From NCBI GenBank assembly GCA_034437795.1, contig DAOTTI010000144.1, positions 1-14,111 of the forward strand: DNA of 14,111 nucleotides, given 5' to 3'. The stretch is from DAOTTI01 sp034437795. Its GTDB lineage: Bacteria > Chloroflexota > UBA11872 > UBA12225. A model generated the notes under the pieces. That model saw only the letters and a program-made list of their open reading frames with translations, was not told where the DNA came from and ran no database searches. Shown one piece after another: positions 1 through 6,989 of this stretch. Position 1 is the stretch's first letter. Each line of letters begins with the position of its first letter. A program made the translations under genes and the position numbers.

Positions 1-70
1 GGTGAGGTCCTCCCCCGGCGCGGCCCCCGCCGAAGGGGGTGAGGTCCTTCCTCCCCGTGCGGCGCGGGGG
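1..70 (-). repeat. GC-rich tandem intergenic repeat (two units)
   Basis: The motif GGTGAGGTCC occurs at 1-10 and 38-47, a period of 37 bases. Each copy is followed by a C/G-rich stretch containing GGCGCGG. A related pair with a 43-base period, in the opposite orientation, lies near the right end of the window (13875-13948). Read on the minus strand, the element has CCTCACC and lies downstream of the minus-strand tRNA gene and its terminator. It may continue beyond the left edge. I see no gene in it. Function is unknown; it looks like a dispersed intergenic repeat. Confidence 0.6.
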
Positions 71-74
71 AATG

Positions 75-102
75 AAAAAAGCCCAACCTGCGCCGGTTGA
101 GC
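75..102 (-). terminator. Rho-independent terminator after tRNA-Ala
   Basis: On the minus strand GCTCAACC (102-95) pairs with GGTTGGGC (88-81) across a 6-base loop, with one G-U pair. A run of six T (80-75) follows at once. It starts about 20 bases after the tRNA 3' end, as expected for an intrinsic terminator of a tRNA transcription unit. Confidence 0.9.
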
Positions 103-122
103 CTTGGGATGACAGGGGTAGG

Positions 123-195
123 TGGACCGCCGGGGACTCGAACCCCGTACCTCGACTTTGCGATAGTCGCGCTCTCCCAGATGAGCTAGCGGCCC
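123..195 (-). tRNA. tRNA-Ala, anticodon CGC
   Basis: A full cloverleaf folds on the minus strand. The acceptor stem pairs GGGCCGC with GCGGTCC and includes the G3-U70 wobble pair that is the main alanine identity element. The D arm is GCTC/GAGC. The anticodon stem is CGACT/AGTCG with loop ATCGCAA, so the anticodon is CGC, reading codon GCG. The T arm is CGGGG/CCCCG with loop TTCGAGT. The discriminator base is A. The bases after it read CCT, so CCA is not encoded and must be added by the nucleotidyltransferase. A GCG-reading isoacceptor fits the high GC content of the genome. Confidence 0.97.
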
Positions 196-212
196 GCGTA
201 CGCGCGCACGAA

Positions 213-218
213 AGTATA
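213..218 (-). promoter_or_regulatory. Candidate -10 box for tRNA-Ala
   Basis: TATACT on the minus strand, 17 bases before the tRNA 5' end, matches a sigma-70-type -10 hexamer well. I see no good -35 at 16-18 bases, only TTGATC at 21 bases, so this is a tentative call. The site would transcribe the tRNA separately from rplU-rpmA. Confidence 0.35.
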
Positions 219-400
219 CCAGAGGGCCCCGCTCTCCCAGATCAAGATGGCGCAAGGGGGACGCGCGCGATCCATCCGGTGGTCCAGCGTTGGCGCTCGC
301 TTCTCCGCCCGCTGCGCCTGCTGCCCAGGCGGAGTTGGAACAAGCCAAGCACTGGCGCGGTGGAGGGCGGCCTGAGCCGCGCCGGTAGCCCTTGGTCGCT

Positions 401-417
401 GCCGTTGCGGGAACGGC
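401..417 (-). terminator. Weak hairpin after rpmA
   Basis: GCCGTT and AACGGC form a perfect 6-bp stem around a 5-base loop, 35 bases past the rpmA stop codon. No T-run follows, so it may only stabilise the mRNA 3' end. The rest of 196-451 shows no gene. Confidence 0.3.
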
Positions 418-451
418 TACGTCACTTTACATCAGGACTACCGCCGGGGGC

Positions 452-718
452 TCAGGCCGTGGCCATGGCAGGGATGACGGTGACCATCCGCTGCTGGCGC
501 GAATATGGCTTCCACTTGACCACGCCGTCCACGAGGGCGAAGAGGGTGTAGTCCCGGCCAACTCCCACGTTGGTCCCGGGCTTGTACTTGGTGCCCCGCT
601 GGCGCACCAGCACCTCGCCCGCGTGCACGACCTGGCCGTCGAAGCGCTTGACCCCCAGGTACTTGGGGTTGCTGTCACGCCCGTTCCGCGAGCTGCCGAC
701 GCCCTTCTTGTGTGCCAT
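452..718 (-). CDS. rpmA: 50S ribosomal protein L27
   Basis: An 88-aa protein beginning MAHKKGVGSSRNGRDS, the hallmark N-terminus of bacterial L27, whose flexible tail reaches the peptidyl transferase centre of the 50S subunit. The conserved LGVKRFDGQVVHAGEVLVRQ and GTKYKPGTNVGVGRDYTLFA blocks follow in order, so the family is certain. The length is normal. There is no cleavable N-terminal extension of the Firmicutes type; the protein starts directly at MAHKK. The start is fixed by family alignment and by GGGAG seven bases upstream (726-730). It lies 22 bases after rplU on the same strand, the standard order. The gene usually found next in many bacteria, obg, is not here; a tRNA gene follows instead. 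Confidence 0.98.
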   Translation of the reverse strand: MAHKKGVGSSRNGRDSNPKYLGVKRFDGQVVHAGEVLVRQRGTKYKPGTNVGVGRDYTLFALVDGVVKWKPYSRQQRMVTVIPAMATA

Positions 719-740
719 GTCAGAACTCCCAGCTCTCGCG

Positions 741-1055
741 CTATCCAGCCACGATGTCGCGAACCAGCAGCTCGGTGTACTGCTGCCGGTGTCCCGTCTT
801 GCGGCGATAGCGGACCTTCGACTTGAACTTGAAGACGGTAATCTTCTTGCCCTTTTTTTGGCCGAGCACCTCGGCGATGACGCGCGCGCCGGGCACGGTC
901 GGCTGCCCGATGGTGACACGCTCACCATCGCCCACCATGAGCACGTCGGTCAGTTCGACCCGGCTGCCGGGCTCGGCCGCGAGTTTCTCCACCTCGAGGC
1001 GCTGCCCCGGCTCAACGCGGTATTGCTTTCCGCCAGTGGCGACGACTGCAAACAC
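741..1055 (-). CDS. rplU: 50S ribosomal protein L21
   Basis: A 104-aa protein with the L21 N-terminal motif FAVVATGGKQYRVEPG and the C-terminal KFKSKVRYRRKTGHRQQYT block that binds 23S rRNA. L21 is an early-assembly 50S protein. I place the start at the GTG at 1055 because it aligns with usual L21 proteins (about 103 aa). It also has GGGGTGA, a good Shine-Dalgarno match, five bases upstream. A second in-frame GTG at 1064 would add three residues (MTS) and cannot be excluded. It is the first gene of the rplU-rpmA unit and is read from the promoter at 1124-1153. Confidence 0.97.
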   Translation of the reverse strand: MFAVVATGGKQYRVEPGQRLEVEKLAAEPGSRVELTDVLMVGDGERVTIGQPTVPGARVIAEVLGQKKGKKITVFKFKSKVRYRRKTGHRQQYTELLVRDIVAG

Positions 1056-1123
1056 GCTGGTCACCCCGCAAAGAAAAAGCCGCTCCGCGCGCGTCGGGCG
1101 GCCCGTGATAGCTCGGCCCTTAA

Positions 1124-1153
1124 AGAATATCGGGCCAGATCATGGAGCGTCAA
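1124..1153 (-). promoter_or_regulatory. Promoter of rplU-rpmA
   Basis: On the minus strand, TTGACG (1153-1148) and TATTCT (1129-1124) are separated by 18 bases, a good sigma-70-type match. Transcription would start near 1117 and leave a leader of roughly 60 bases before rplU. Confidence 0.6.
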
Positions 1154-1207
1154 CCGGCCAAGAGCCACCGGCGTAGCCAGCTGTTCCGAACGCGCCCTAT
1201 TGAGTTT

Positions 1208-1239
1208 CCTCTTCCACAGGGAGAGGGTTAGGGTGAGGG
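1208..1239 (-). repeat. CCCTCACCC / CTCTCCC hairpin repeat
   Basis: Read on the minus strand: CCCTCACCCTAACC, then CCTCTCCC, a TGT loop and GGAAGAGG, an 8-bp stem with one mismatch. It begins 22 bases after the Kelch gene stop, between that gene and the rplU promoter. It may serve as that gene's 3' end. Related elements lie at 6990-7121 and 9985-10013. Confidence 0.65.
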
Positions 1240-1261
1240 CTCCGCTGATGAATGGGTGGGG

Positions 1262-2221
1262 CTAGCCGGCCTGGTAGACCTCGACAGTGGTGAGGTCTCG
1301 CTGCGGATCTTCGCTGCAGCCGCCGGCTGCGTAGAGCCGGTCCCCGAGCGCCTCCAGGCCCAGGCCGTGGCGGGAGGTAGGTATGGGTGTAGCCGCCGCC
1401 CAGCCGGCCTGGGGATCAAGCGCATCGATGGCGTAATGCCGCCGGTGCCAGACGACGTGGAGCCAGCGCCCGGCGCGCAGCGCCGCACCGAAGTTGGAGA
1501 GGGGCTGGGGGAGGCGCGGGCCGGCCGTCCAGCGGTCCTGTTCGGGCACGTATAGGTCGACCGATGGCACCGGCCGACGGTCCGGGCCAGAACCGCCGAT
1601 GGCCCACAGCTGGCCGCGCACCGCCACCAGCGCCAGGTTGAAGCGCGGCTGGGGGAGTGGGGCCACGGGGAGCCACAGGTCCCGCTGGGGGTCGTAGCGC
1701 TCGACGCTGGCGATCGGCTCACCACCGGCGAGCCCGCCGGCGACGAAGAGGGCGTTGCCCATCGCCGCTAGGCCATGGCCCAGGCGTGCGGTGCGCAAGG
1801 GAGCGATGCCGTCCCACCGGCCGGTGCCGGGTAGCAGGGCCCAGCAGGCGCTCACCTCCAGGTTATCCTGGGCGCCCCCGGCCACGATGATCCGCCCGCC
1901 TAGGAAGGCCGCGCGCAGCGAGCTGACGGGTACGGGCAGGGGCGCCAGGCGCCCCCAGCGTTGCTCACCTGGCTGGAAGCTCTCGACGGAGCTGAGCGCA
2001 TTCCCGCGCGGGCCGGTCATCCCGCCGATGGCGTAGAGCCGCTGGCCATCGGTGGTAAAGCCAAAGTCGTCGCGAGGCACGCCTAGCCCCGGTGCGGCGC
2101 TCCACCGGCCACCGAGCGCCGTCCGGCCGGCGGGGCGCAGGGGCGCGCAGCCGAGCCAGCCGAGGCTGCCAGCGGCGGCGCCCAGGCACACTCGCCTGCT
2201 GAACCGGTCCTGCGCTGTCAT
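1262..2221 (-). CDS. Secreted Kelch-repeat beta-propeller protein (Tat signal)
   Basis: A 319-aa protein. Residues 7-25 look like a Tat signal: SRRVCLG, a hydrophobic Ala/Gly/Leu stretch, then Cys25, a possible but weak lipobox (WLGC). The rest is Kelch blades marked by a strand ending in GG: LYAIGG (62-67), IIVAGG (111-116), LFVAGG (158-163), LWAIGG (205-210) and LYAAGG (296-301). Each is followed by a conserved W or Y, as in VERYDPQRDLWLPVAPLP. One blade, about 250-275, has lost the double glycine. Six blades fit a closed propeller outside the membrane. Such propellers bind proteins or glycans; no catalytic function can be assigned. It lies 75 bases after the DppC-like gene on the same strand and may be co-transcribed. 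The start ATG lacks a clear Shine-Dalgarno, so the start is less sure than the family. Confidence 0.85.
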   Translation of the reverse strand: MTAQDRFSRRVCLGAAAGSLGWLGCAPLRPAGRTALGGRWSAAPGLGVPRDDFGFTTDGQRLYAIGGMTGPRGNALSSVESFQPGEQRWGRLAPLPVPVSSLRAAFLGGRIIVAGGAQDNLEVSACWALLPGTGRWDGIAPLRTARLGHGLAAMGNALFVAGGLAGGEPIASVERYDPQRDLWLPVAPLPQPRFNLALVAVRGQLWAIGGSGPDRRPVPSVDLYVPEQDRWTAGPRLPQPLSNFGAALRAGRWLHVVWHRRHYAIDALDPQAGWAAATPIPTSRHGLGLEALGDRLYAAGGCSEDPQRDLTTVEVYQAG

Positions 2222-2262
2222 TCGTTCAGGCCGAGAGCAAGGAGAGCGAAGAGAGCAAGAAG

Positions 2263-2295
2263 GCTCCAGGACGCGCGCGTGCCGGCGGCTGGAGC
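2263..2295 (-). terminator. Hairpin after the permease gene
   Basis: GCTCCAG (2263-2269) pairs with CTGGAGC (2289-2295) around a GC-rich 19-base loop, one base past the DppC-like stop. The minus strand then continues CTTCTTGCTCTCTTC, pyrimidine-rich but without a T-run. It may end or attenuate the ABC transporter transcript before the Kelch gene. Confidence 0.4.
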
Positions 2296-2296
2296 G

Positions 2297-3304
2297 TCAT
2301 TCCTTGAGGCGGGGATCGAAGGCGTCACGCAGCCCATCGGCGAACATGTAGACGCAGAGGACGATCGCGCCCACGGCCAGGCCGGGGAAGACGACGAGGT
2401 GGGGGGCGCGGAAGACGTAGCTCAGAGAGTTGGTGAGCATGTTCCCCCAGCTCGGGATCGGGGGCCGGACGCCCAGGCCGAGGTAGCTGAGGCCGGTCTC
2501 CGCCAGGATGCCAGCGATGACGTCGAAGCCGGCCAGCACGATCATCAGAGAGATAATGTTGGGCATGATGTGGCGGAAGATGATGCGCATGTTGCTGGCG
2601 CCCAGCGCCCGCGCCGCCAGGACGTAGTCGGTCCGTTTCAGGGAGATGGTCAGCCCGCGCGCCTGGCGCGCGTTGCCCAGCCAGCCGAAGACGCCGATGA
2701 TGATCGCCAGCGATGCGGGGGTGGGCGGGATCCAGGCGGCGACCAGGATCAGCACGAAGAGGGTGGGCACCGACGCGTGGATCTGGGCGACCCAGAGGAA
2801 GATGTCGTCCACCAGCCCCCCGTAATAGCCGGCGATGAGGCCCACCGGAACGGCGATGAGCAGGATGATGACCATGACGGATAGGCCCATCAGGATGGAG
2901 ATCTGCCCACCGTAGAGAATGCGAATGAAGTAGTCACGCCCGTACTCGTCGGTGCCGAACCAGTTGACCGCGTTGGGTCGCTGGTAGTTGCTGGTGAGCT
3001 CCATCGCGTCGCGGCTGAGGCCGCGCCACTGGGCGATCACGGGCGCCGAGAAGGAGGCGATGGTGAGCACCAGCAGGCCGGCCAGCGCGGCCATCGCCAC
3101 CTTGTTCCGAAGCAGGCGCCGGAGCGAGCCGATCCAGAAGCCTTCGGCCGGCCGCACCGCGCGCCCGCGGGTCAAGGGCTCCAGGGCAGCCGGTGGTGCG
3201 GCGGGGGCGGCAGCGCCGGCCGGCTGGAGGGGCGCGGTCACCGCTCCCGTAGCCGGGGCCGGCGCGGGGGCTGCTGGGCGCGCGAACGGTGTGCTCTCGG
3301 ACAT
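2297..3304 (-). CDS. ABC importer permease, DppC-like (peptide/nickel family)
   Basis: A 335-aa inner-membrane permease of the BPD_transp_1 superfamily, DppC/OppC branch. In order: a Pro/Ala-rich N-terminus (about 10-42), a first hydrophobic segment (about 68-92), the WFGTDEYGRD signature of DppC proteins (115-124), several membrane segments, and the EAA loop AARALGASNMRIIFRHIMP (about 230-248) that docks on the ATPase. The C-terminus is DGLRDAFDPRLKE. I chose the ATG at 3304, with GGGGAG about eight bases upstream. The ATG at 3328 would overlap the upstream gene and has no properly spaced ribosome site. The gap to the DppB-like gene is 16 bases, so the two are translated from one mRNA. The transported substrate cannot be told from the sequence. 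Confidence 0.93.
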   Translation of the reverse strand: MSESTPFARPAAPAPAPATGAVTAPLQPAGAAAPAAPPAALEPLTRGRAVRPAEGFWIGSLRRLLRNKVAMAALAGLLVLTIASFSAPVIAQWRGLSRDAMELTSNYQRPNAVNWFGTDEYGRDYFIRILYGGQISILMGLSVMVIILLIAVPVGLIAGYYGGLVDDIFLWVAQIHASVPTLFVLILVAAWIPPTPASLAIIIGVFGWLGNARQARGLTISLKRTDYVLAARALGASNMRIIFRHIMPNIISLMIVLAGFDVIAGILAETGLSYLGLGVRPPIPSWGNMLTNSLSYVFRAPHLVVFPGLAVGAIVLCVYMFADGLRDAFDPRLKE

Positions 3305-3320
3305 GGGGTGTCTCCCCGTC

Positions 3321-4277
3321 TCAGTCATACCTCACGCGCGGGTCGATGAGGGCGTAGCCGAGATCGACCAGGAGGTACCCGATGATCAGGAGCGTGGAGG
3401 CGACGACGAGATTGGCCGTGATCACGGGGAAGTCACGCTTCAGGGCTGAATCCAGGATCAGCCGGCCGAGGCCGGGCCAGGAGAAGGTGTACTCAAGCAA
3501 GGCGGCGCCGCTGATGAGCCCCGCCAGGAGGCCGCCGAAACCGGTCCACACCGGCAGGAAGGCGTTGCGCAAGACGTGGCGCCACATCACGACGCGCTGG
3601 CGCAAGCCCTTGGCGTAGGCGGTGCGGACGAAGTCCTGGCGCATCTGCTCCAGCACCTGGGAGCGCATGATGCGTAGATAGCCGACGCTGCCGTCGATGC
3701 CGGCGACCAGCGCTGGCAGGGCCAGGTGGTGCAGCCGGTCCAGCAGGTCCCACTCGCGGCCGATGGTATAGACGCCGCCCTGCGGAAACCAGCGCAGCCA
3801 GCCGCCGAGCACGACGATGGCGATCAGGCCGATCCACCAGTTCGGGAAGGAGGTGAGGAAGACGGCGATAGCCCGCAGGGCGTTGTCCAGGACGGAGTTG
3901 CGCTTGATGGCGCAGATGATGCCCAGCGGGATCCCGACCAGCAGGCTGATGACAAAGGCCGACAAGGTTAGGGTGAGGGTATTGGGGATGCGCTCGACGA
4001 TCATCTCCATGACCGGGCGCTTGGTGAAGTACGAGCGCCCGAAATCGCCATGGAGGGCGTTCCATAGCCAGGTGCGGTACTGCTCATGGATCGGCCGGTC
4101 TAGCCCGTACTTCTCCTCCAGGCGCCGGATGTCCTCGGGGCTGGCCTCGGGGTTCAGGGCTAGCTCCGCGAAGAACGGGCTGTTGGGCGTGATGCGATAG
4201 AGGGTGAAGCCAATCAGGCTAATGACGAAGAGCAGGGGGATGGCCTGCAGCAAGCGCCGGATGGCATAGCGGGTCAT
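3321..4277 (-). CDS. ABC importer permease, DppB-like (peptide/nickel family)
   Basis: A 318-aa permease of the DppB/OppB branch. It starts MTRYAIRRLLQAIPLLFVIS, the usual first transmembrane helix. A periplasmic loop follows with RRLEEKYGLDRPIHEQY and GDFGRSY (about 51-84), typical of the family. Membrane helices follow from about 99. The EAA loop is YAKGLRQRVVMWRHVLRNAFLPV (221-243) and the end is YALIDPRVRYD. The length is standard. It forms the heterodimeric channel with the DppC-like protein. It lies 263 bases after the binding-protein gene, with a strong hairpin in between. The Shine-Dalgarno is weak, but the start matches the family. Confidence 0.94.
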   Translation of the reverse strand: MTRYAIRRLLQAIPLLFVISLIGFTLYRITPNSPFFAELALNPEASPEDIRRLEEKYGLDRPIHEQYRTWLWNALHGDFGRSYFTKRPVMEMIVERIPNTLTLTLSAFVISLLVGIPLGIICAIKRNSVLDNALRAIAVFLTSFPNWWIGLIAIVVLGGWLRWFPQGGVYTIGREWDLLDRLHHLALPALVAGIDGSVGYLRIMRSQVLEQMRQDFVRTAYAKGLRQRVVMWRHVLRNAFLPVWTGFGGLLAGLISGAALLEYTFSWPGLGRLILDSALKRDFPVITANLVVASTLLIIGYLLVDLGYALIDPRVRYD

Positions 4278-4477
4278 GGCCGTACTCGCAGCTCAGCAGC
4301 TCAGCGGGCCTTTCGCCGGCATTCTCAATAGAAACAAACCCTAGCAGGTGCGGGCCATGGCGGTACGCGCATGGCAGCGGGCTCGGCCTCAGCGGCCGAG
4401 GTGAGGGCCAGGTCGGAGGGCGCGGGCACGGTCGCCATGGGGCAGGTAACGTTGCTGGTACGGAGCAAGGGAGAGCG

Positions 4478-4503
4478 CCGGGGCGGGTTCCCGCCCGCCC
4501 CGG
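4478..4503 (-). terminator. Intercistronic stem-loop between binding protein and permeases
   Basis: CCGGGGCGGG (4478-4487) and CCCGCCCCGG (4494-4503) form a perfect 10-bp GC stem with a 6-base loop, 38 bases past the binding-protein stop. No T-run follows, so it is more likely a partial terminator or mRNA-stabilising structure. That arrangement is known in other binding-protein operons, where it keeps the binding protein in excess over the permeases. A smaller 7-bp hairpin lies at 4382-4400. Nothing else is recognisable in 4278-4540. Confidence 0.55.
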
Positions 4504-4540
4504 CCGCGGGATCTGCTGCTCGCTGCTCCTGGTTCGTGGC

Positions 4541-6181
4541 TCACTTGCCCGTCTTGGAGTACCACTCCCACATGCGGTAGCTGTAGCCGAGCTTGGACAG
4601 CTTGTTGGGCACGATACGCTCCGCCAGGCCGCTGAGGATCTCGTTCTCCCACAGGAAGATGTAGGGCGGATCATCGGAGATGATCTTCTGGATCTCCTGG
4701 TAGATACGGGCGCGGTCGGCCTGGCGGCAGCCCGGCACCTTGGCCGCCTGCGGGAAGAGCTCATCCACGCGCGGGTTGGAGAAGCCGGTGGCATTCTGGC
4801 CGCCGTTAGTGGTCCAGATGTTGGCCGAGCCGTCGGGATCGATGCCGGCGCTCCACCCGAGCACGTACAGCTCCATGTCCCGCGTCCGGTTCACGCGGTT
4901 GAGATAGGCGTTCCACTCCTCGGCGATGACCTCGGCCTCGACGCCGATGGCCTTGAACTGCTGCTGGGCGATGGTGGCGATCTGCTCGCGATCCTTGTTG
5001 CCGGCGTTGTAGAAGATGCGGATCTTGAAGGGCTTGCCGTCCTTCACCCGCGTGCCGCTGGGGTCGTTCGGCGGGCGGCGCCACCCCGCGGCGTCCAGCA
5101 GCTCGTTGGCCTTGCGCACGTCGAAGTTGTACTTGGTCACGTTGTCGGTGTAGGCCCACGAGCCGGGGGCGTAGATGGAGTTCATGGGCCGGGCGTGGCC
5201 GAGGCGAATGGCGTCGATCATCTTCTGCCGGTCCAGGGCATGAGCCAGCGCCTGGCGCACGCGCGTGTCCCGCAGGAACTCGCTGCGGATGTTGTAGCCA
5301 ATGTAGACCCAGCTGGCTGACGCCGGGTAGTAGGCGAAGGTCTGGATGTTCTTGAGCGACTTGGCTTCATTCCAGTCCTGCGCCTGGATGGTGGCCTCGT
5401 CGATCTCGCCCGTCTTGAGCATGGAGTAGGCCACCGTCTGATCCTTGACGATGCGGATGACCATGCGATCCAGGTTCGGGCGGCCGAGATAGAAGCGATC
5501 GTTGGCCTCGAAGACGGCATGGCTATCCTTGACCCACTCCTTGAGCAGCCAGGGCCCGGAGCCGACGGTCGGCTTCTGGTTGAAGGGGTTGTCGTTGATG
5601 TCCAGGTTTTCGAAGACGTGGCGGGGGATGGGCCCCGGAATGATCATGCGATCGATGGCCGGGCAGTACGGCTCCTTAAGCTTGAAGACGAGGGTCCGCT
5701 CGTCGGGGGCGCTCAGGCCTTCGAAGTCGCGGTACAGGTTCCGGTACGGATACTCCACCTTGGGATCCATCATCTTCTCCCAGGTGAAGAGATAGTCGAG
5801 GGCGGTGATCGGCCGGCCGTCGCTCCAGAAGAGATTGCTCTTGAGCTTGAAAGTGTAGGTGACGTTGTCCGGCGCAATCTGGAAAGACTCGGCCGTCCCG
5901 TAGGTCGTTTCCCAGTCCAGGGTGTCCGGATTGCGGCGCAGCAGGGGCGCGTTGTAGTGGTAGCTGATGAAGGCGCCCGACGCCGTATCCTGGGACAGCA
6001 AGGGCTGGACCGTGGCGGCGTCCGCAAAGGTGCCGGACGTAAAAGTGCCGCCCTTGGTGGCCTTCCCCGGCTCTACCTGGGCTGGAGCTGGCTGGCCGGC
6101 GGGGCGGCAGGCCGCCAGCGCGGCTGGTCCAAGCAGTGATGCGCCGACGATCTCCAGAACCTTACGCCTGTTCGCGTCCAT
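4541..6181 (-). CDS. ABC importer substrate-binding lipoprotein, SBP_bac_5 family
   Basis: A 546-aa family 5 solute-binding protein (DppA/OppA type). The N-terminus, NRRKVLEIVGASLLG then LAAC with Cys25, is a Tat-type lipoprotein signal, so the protein should be exported folded and anchored outside the membrane. After a Pro/Ala linker come family landmarks: YTFKLKSNLFWSDGRPITALDYLFTWEKMMDP in pieces, FKLKEPYCPA, VGSGPWLLKEW, and VRQALAHALDRQKMIDAI, followed by APGSWAY. The start at 6181 has AAAGGA seven bases upstream. The first ATG of the frame, 28 codons earlier, lacks this and would bury the signal peptide. It is the first gene of a cassette with two permeases. The ligand may be an oligopeptide or another small solute; the sequence does not decide. 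Confidence 0.95.
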   Translation of the reverse strand: MDANRRKVLEIVGASLLGPAALAACRPAGQPAPAQVEPGKATKGGTFTSGTFADAATVQPLLSQDTASGAFISYHYNAPLLRRNPDTLDWETTYGTAESFQIAPDNVTYTFKLKSNLFWSDGRPITALDYLFTWEKMMDPKVEYPYRNLYRDFEGLSAPDERTLVFKLKEPYCPAIDRMIIPGPIPRHVFENLDINDNPFNQKPTVGSGPWLLKEWVKDSHAVFEANDRFYLGRPNLDRMVIRIVKDQTVAYSMLKTGEIDEATIQAQDWNEAKSLKNIQTFAYYPASASWVYIGYNIRSEFLRDTRVRQALAHALDRQKMIDAIRLGHARPMNSIYAPGSWAYTDNVTKYNFDVRKANELLDAAGWRRPPNDPSGTRVKDGKPFKIRIFYNAGNKDREQIATIAQQQFKAIGVEAEVIAEEWNAYLNRVNRTRDMELYVLGWSAGIDPDGSANIWTTNGGQNATGFSNPRVDELFPQAAKVPGCRQADRARIYQEIQKIISDDPPYIFLWENEILSGLAERIVPNKLSKLGYSYRMWEWYSKTGK

Positions 6182-6235
6182 TGCAGCGTCCTTTCGTGCG
6201 CATATGTCCCTGGAGTGCAAACCTCCCTGCCATCT

Positions 6236-6265
6236 ACGATAAAGCAGTACCGCCCGCCTGGTCAA
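6236..6265 (-). promoter_or_regulatory. Promoter of the ABC importer operon
   Basis: Minus-strand TTGACC (6265-6260) and TATCGT (6241-6236) are 18 bases apart, a fair sigma-70-type match, about 50 bases before the binding-protein start. The site lies between divergent genes. I found no clear operator. Confidence 0.5.
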
Positions 6266-6303
6266 TCACGGATTGTCCCCGAGCCTCTGGTAGGCTTGTG
6301 CCA

Positions 6304-6966
6304 ATGGCAGGCGCGTACATTAGGTGGTACGAGGAGGACGCGCCGGCGGATGGGGGCGAGGGCGGGACGCGGCGCGTCAGGGCCGCCTGGCTGGTGCGGG
6401 ACGTGGTGGACGCCTCTGGGGAGCGCCAGGAGGTGCTTGCCTACCTGGGGCGCCGGCCGGCGGTGACGGCGACGTTGCGGGAGGAGATCGCCGCCCTCTA
6501 TCCCGATCTGGAGGTGGACTGGGAGGCGATCCGCCGCGCGATTGCCGAAGGGGCCGGCTACACCAACGTGGCGGCGCTGACGGACGACGACCTAGCGCTG
6601 CGCCTGGGCGACCTGGCCCGCGAGCGAGGCATGACCCTGATGGACCTTGCGCTCCGGCTGGGCTACCGCCAGCGGCAGGTCCTGCCGGAGATGCTGACGC
6701 TCCTGGCGGACGCCAGCCGGGTGGCGCGCTACGAGCGCACGGCAGGCAGCGTCTTCGACTACATGCTGGAGCGGCATCCGGAATACGCCTATCTGATCTA
6801 CAAGGCGCGTCTATTCTTCGAAGGCGACGACGCCGGGCTGGCGGCGGACATCGCCGCTGAGCCGGCCGGGTTCGACGACGCGGCCTGGCAGGCGCGCCGC
6901 CAGTTCTGGCGCGAGCGCCTGGCGGCCTACTGTCAAGCGCGGCGCCCGCCGGGCGGTGCACGCTAA
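6304..6966 (+). CDS. Protein of unknown function, 220 aa
   Basis: I do not recognise the family. The start ATG at 6304 is preferred because sequence upstream in this frame is intergenic in character; GGTAGG about eight bases upstream is a weak ribosome site. The first 75 residues look beta-rich (AYIRWYEED, RVRAAWLVRDVV, ERQEVLAYLGRRPAV). They recall the short N-terminal domain seen before the catalytic core in some DDE transposases, but no catalytic core is present. The rest is predicted helical, with ALYPDLEVDWEAIRRAIAEG, a possible HTH-like segment (TLMDLALRLGYRQRQVLPEM) and a Trp/Arg-rich end (WQARRQFWRERLAAYC). No signal peptide or membrane segment is seen. It is divergent from the ABC operon and stands alone. 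Confidence 0.75.
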   Translation: MAGAYIRWYEEDAPADGGEGGTRRVRAAWLVRDVVDASGERQEVLAYLGRRPAVTATLREEIAALYPDLEVDWEAIRRAIAEGAGYTNVAALTDDDLALRLGDLARERGMTLMDLALRLGYRQRQVLPEMLTLLADASRVARYERTAGSVFDYMLERHPEYAYLIYKARLFFEGDDAGLAADIAAEPAGFDDAAWQARRQFWRERLAAYCQARRPPGGAR

Positions 6967-6989
6967 CCACGCGCCGCGCGTGTACGGCG

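Noticed and set aside
39..551. 170-codon plus-strand ORF at the left edge
   Set aside because: It runs through the tRNA gene, its terminator and part of rpmA on the opposite strand; no protein-like features.
2279..2884. 201-codon plus-strand ORF rich in Asp, Glu and His
   Set aside because: It lies wholly antisense to the DppC-like permease gene; its composition is what the reverse complement of a hydrophobic GC-rich gene gives. No ribosome site or domain.
3961..3980. GGTTAGGGTGAGGG inside the DppB-like gene, similar to the intergenic repeat head
   Set aside because: It lacks the hairpin, encodes conserved permease residues (LTLTL) and is antisense coding sequence, so it is taken as coincidence.
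5519..6139. 206-codon plus-strand ORF
   Set aside because: Antisense shadow of the solute-binding protein gene, which has clear family motifs and a signal peptide.
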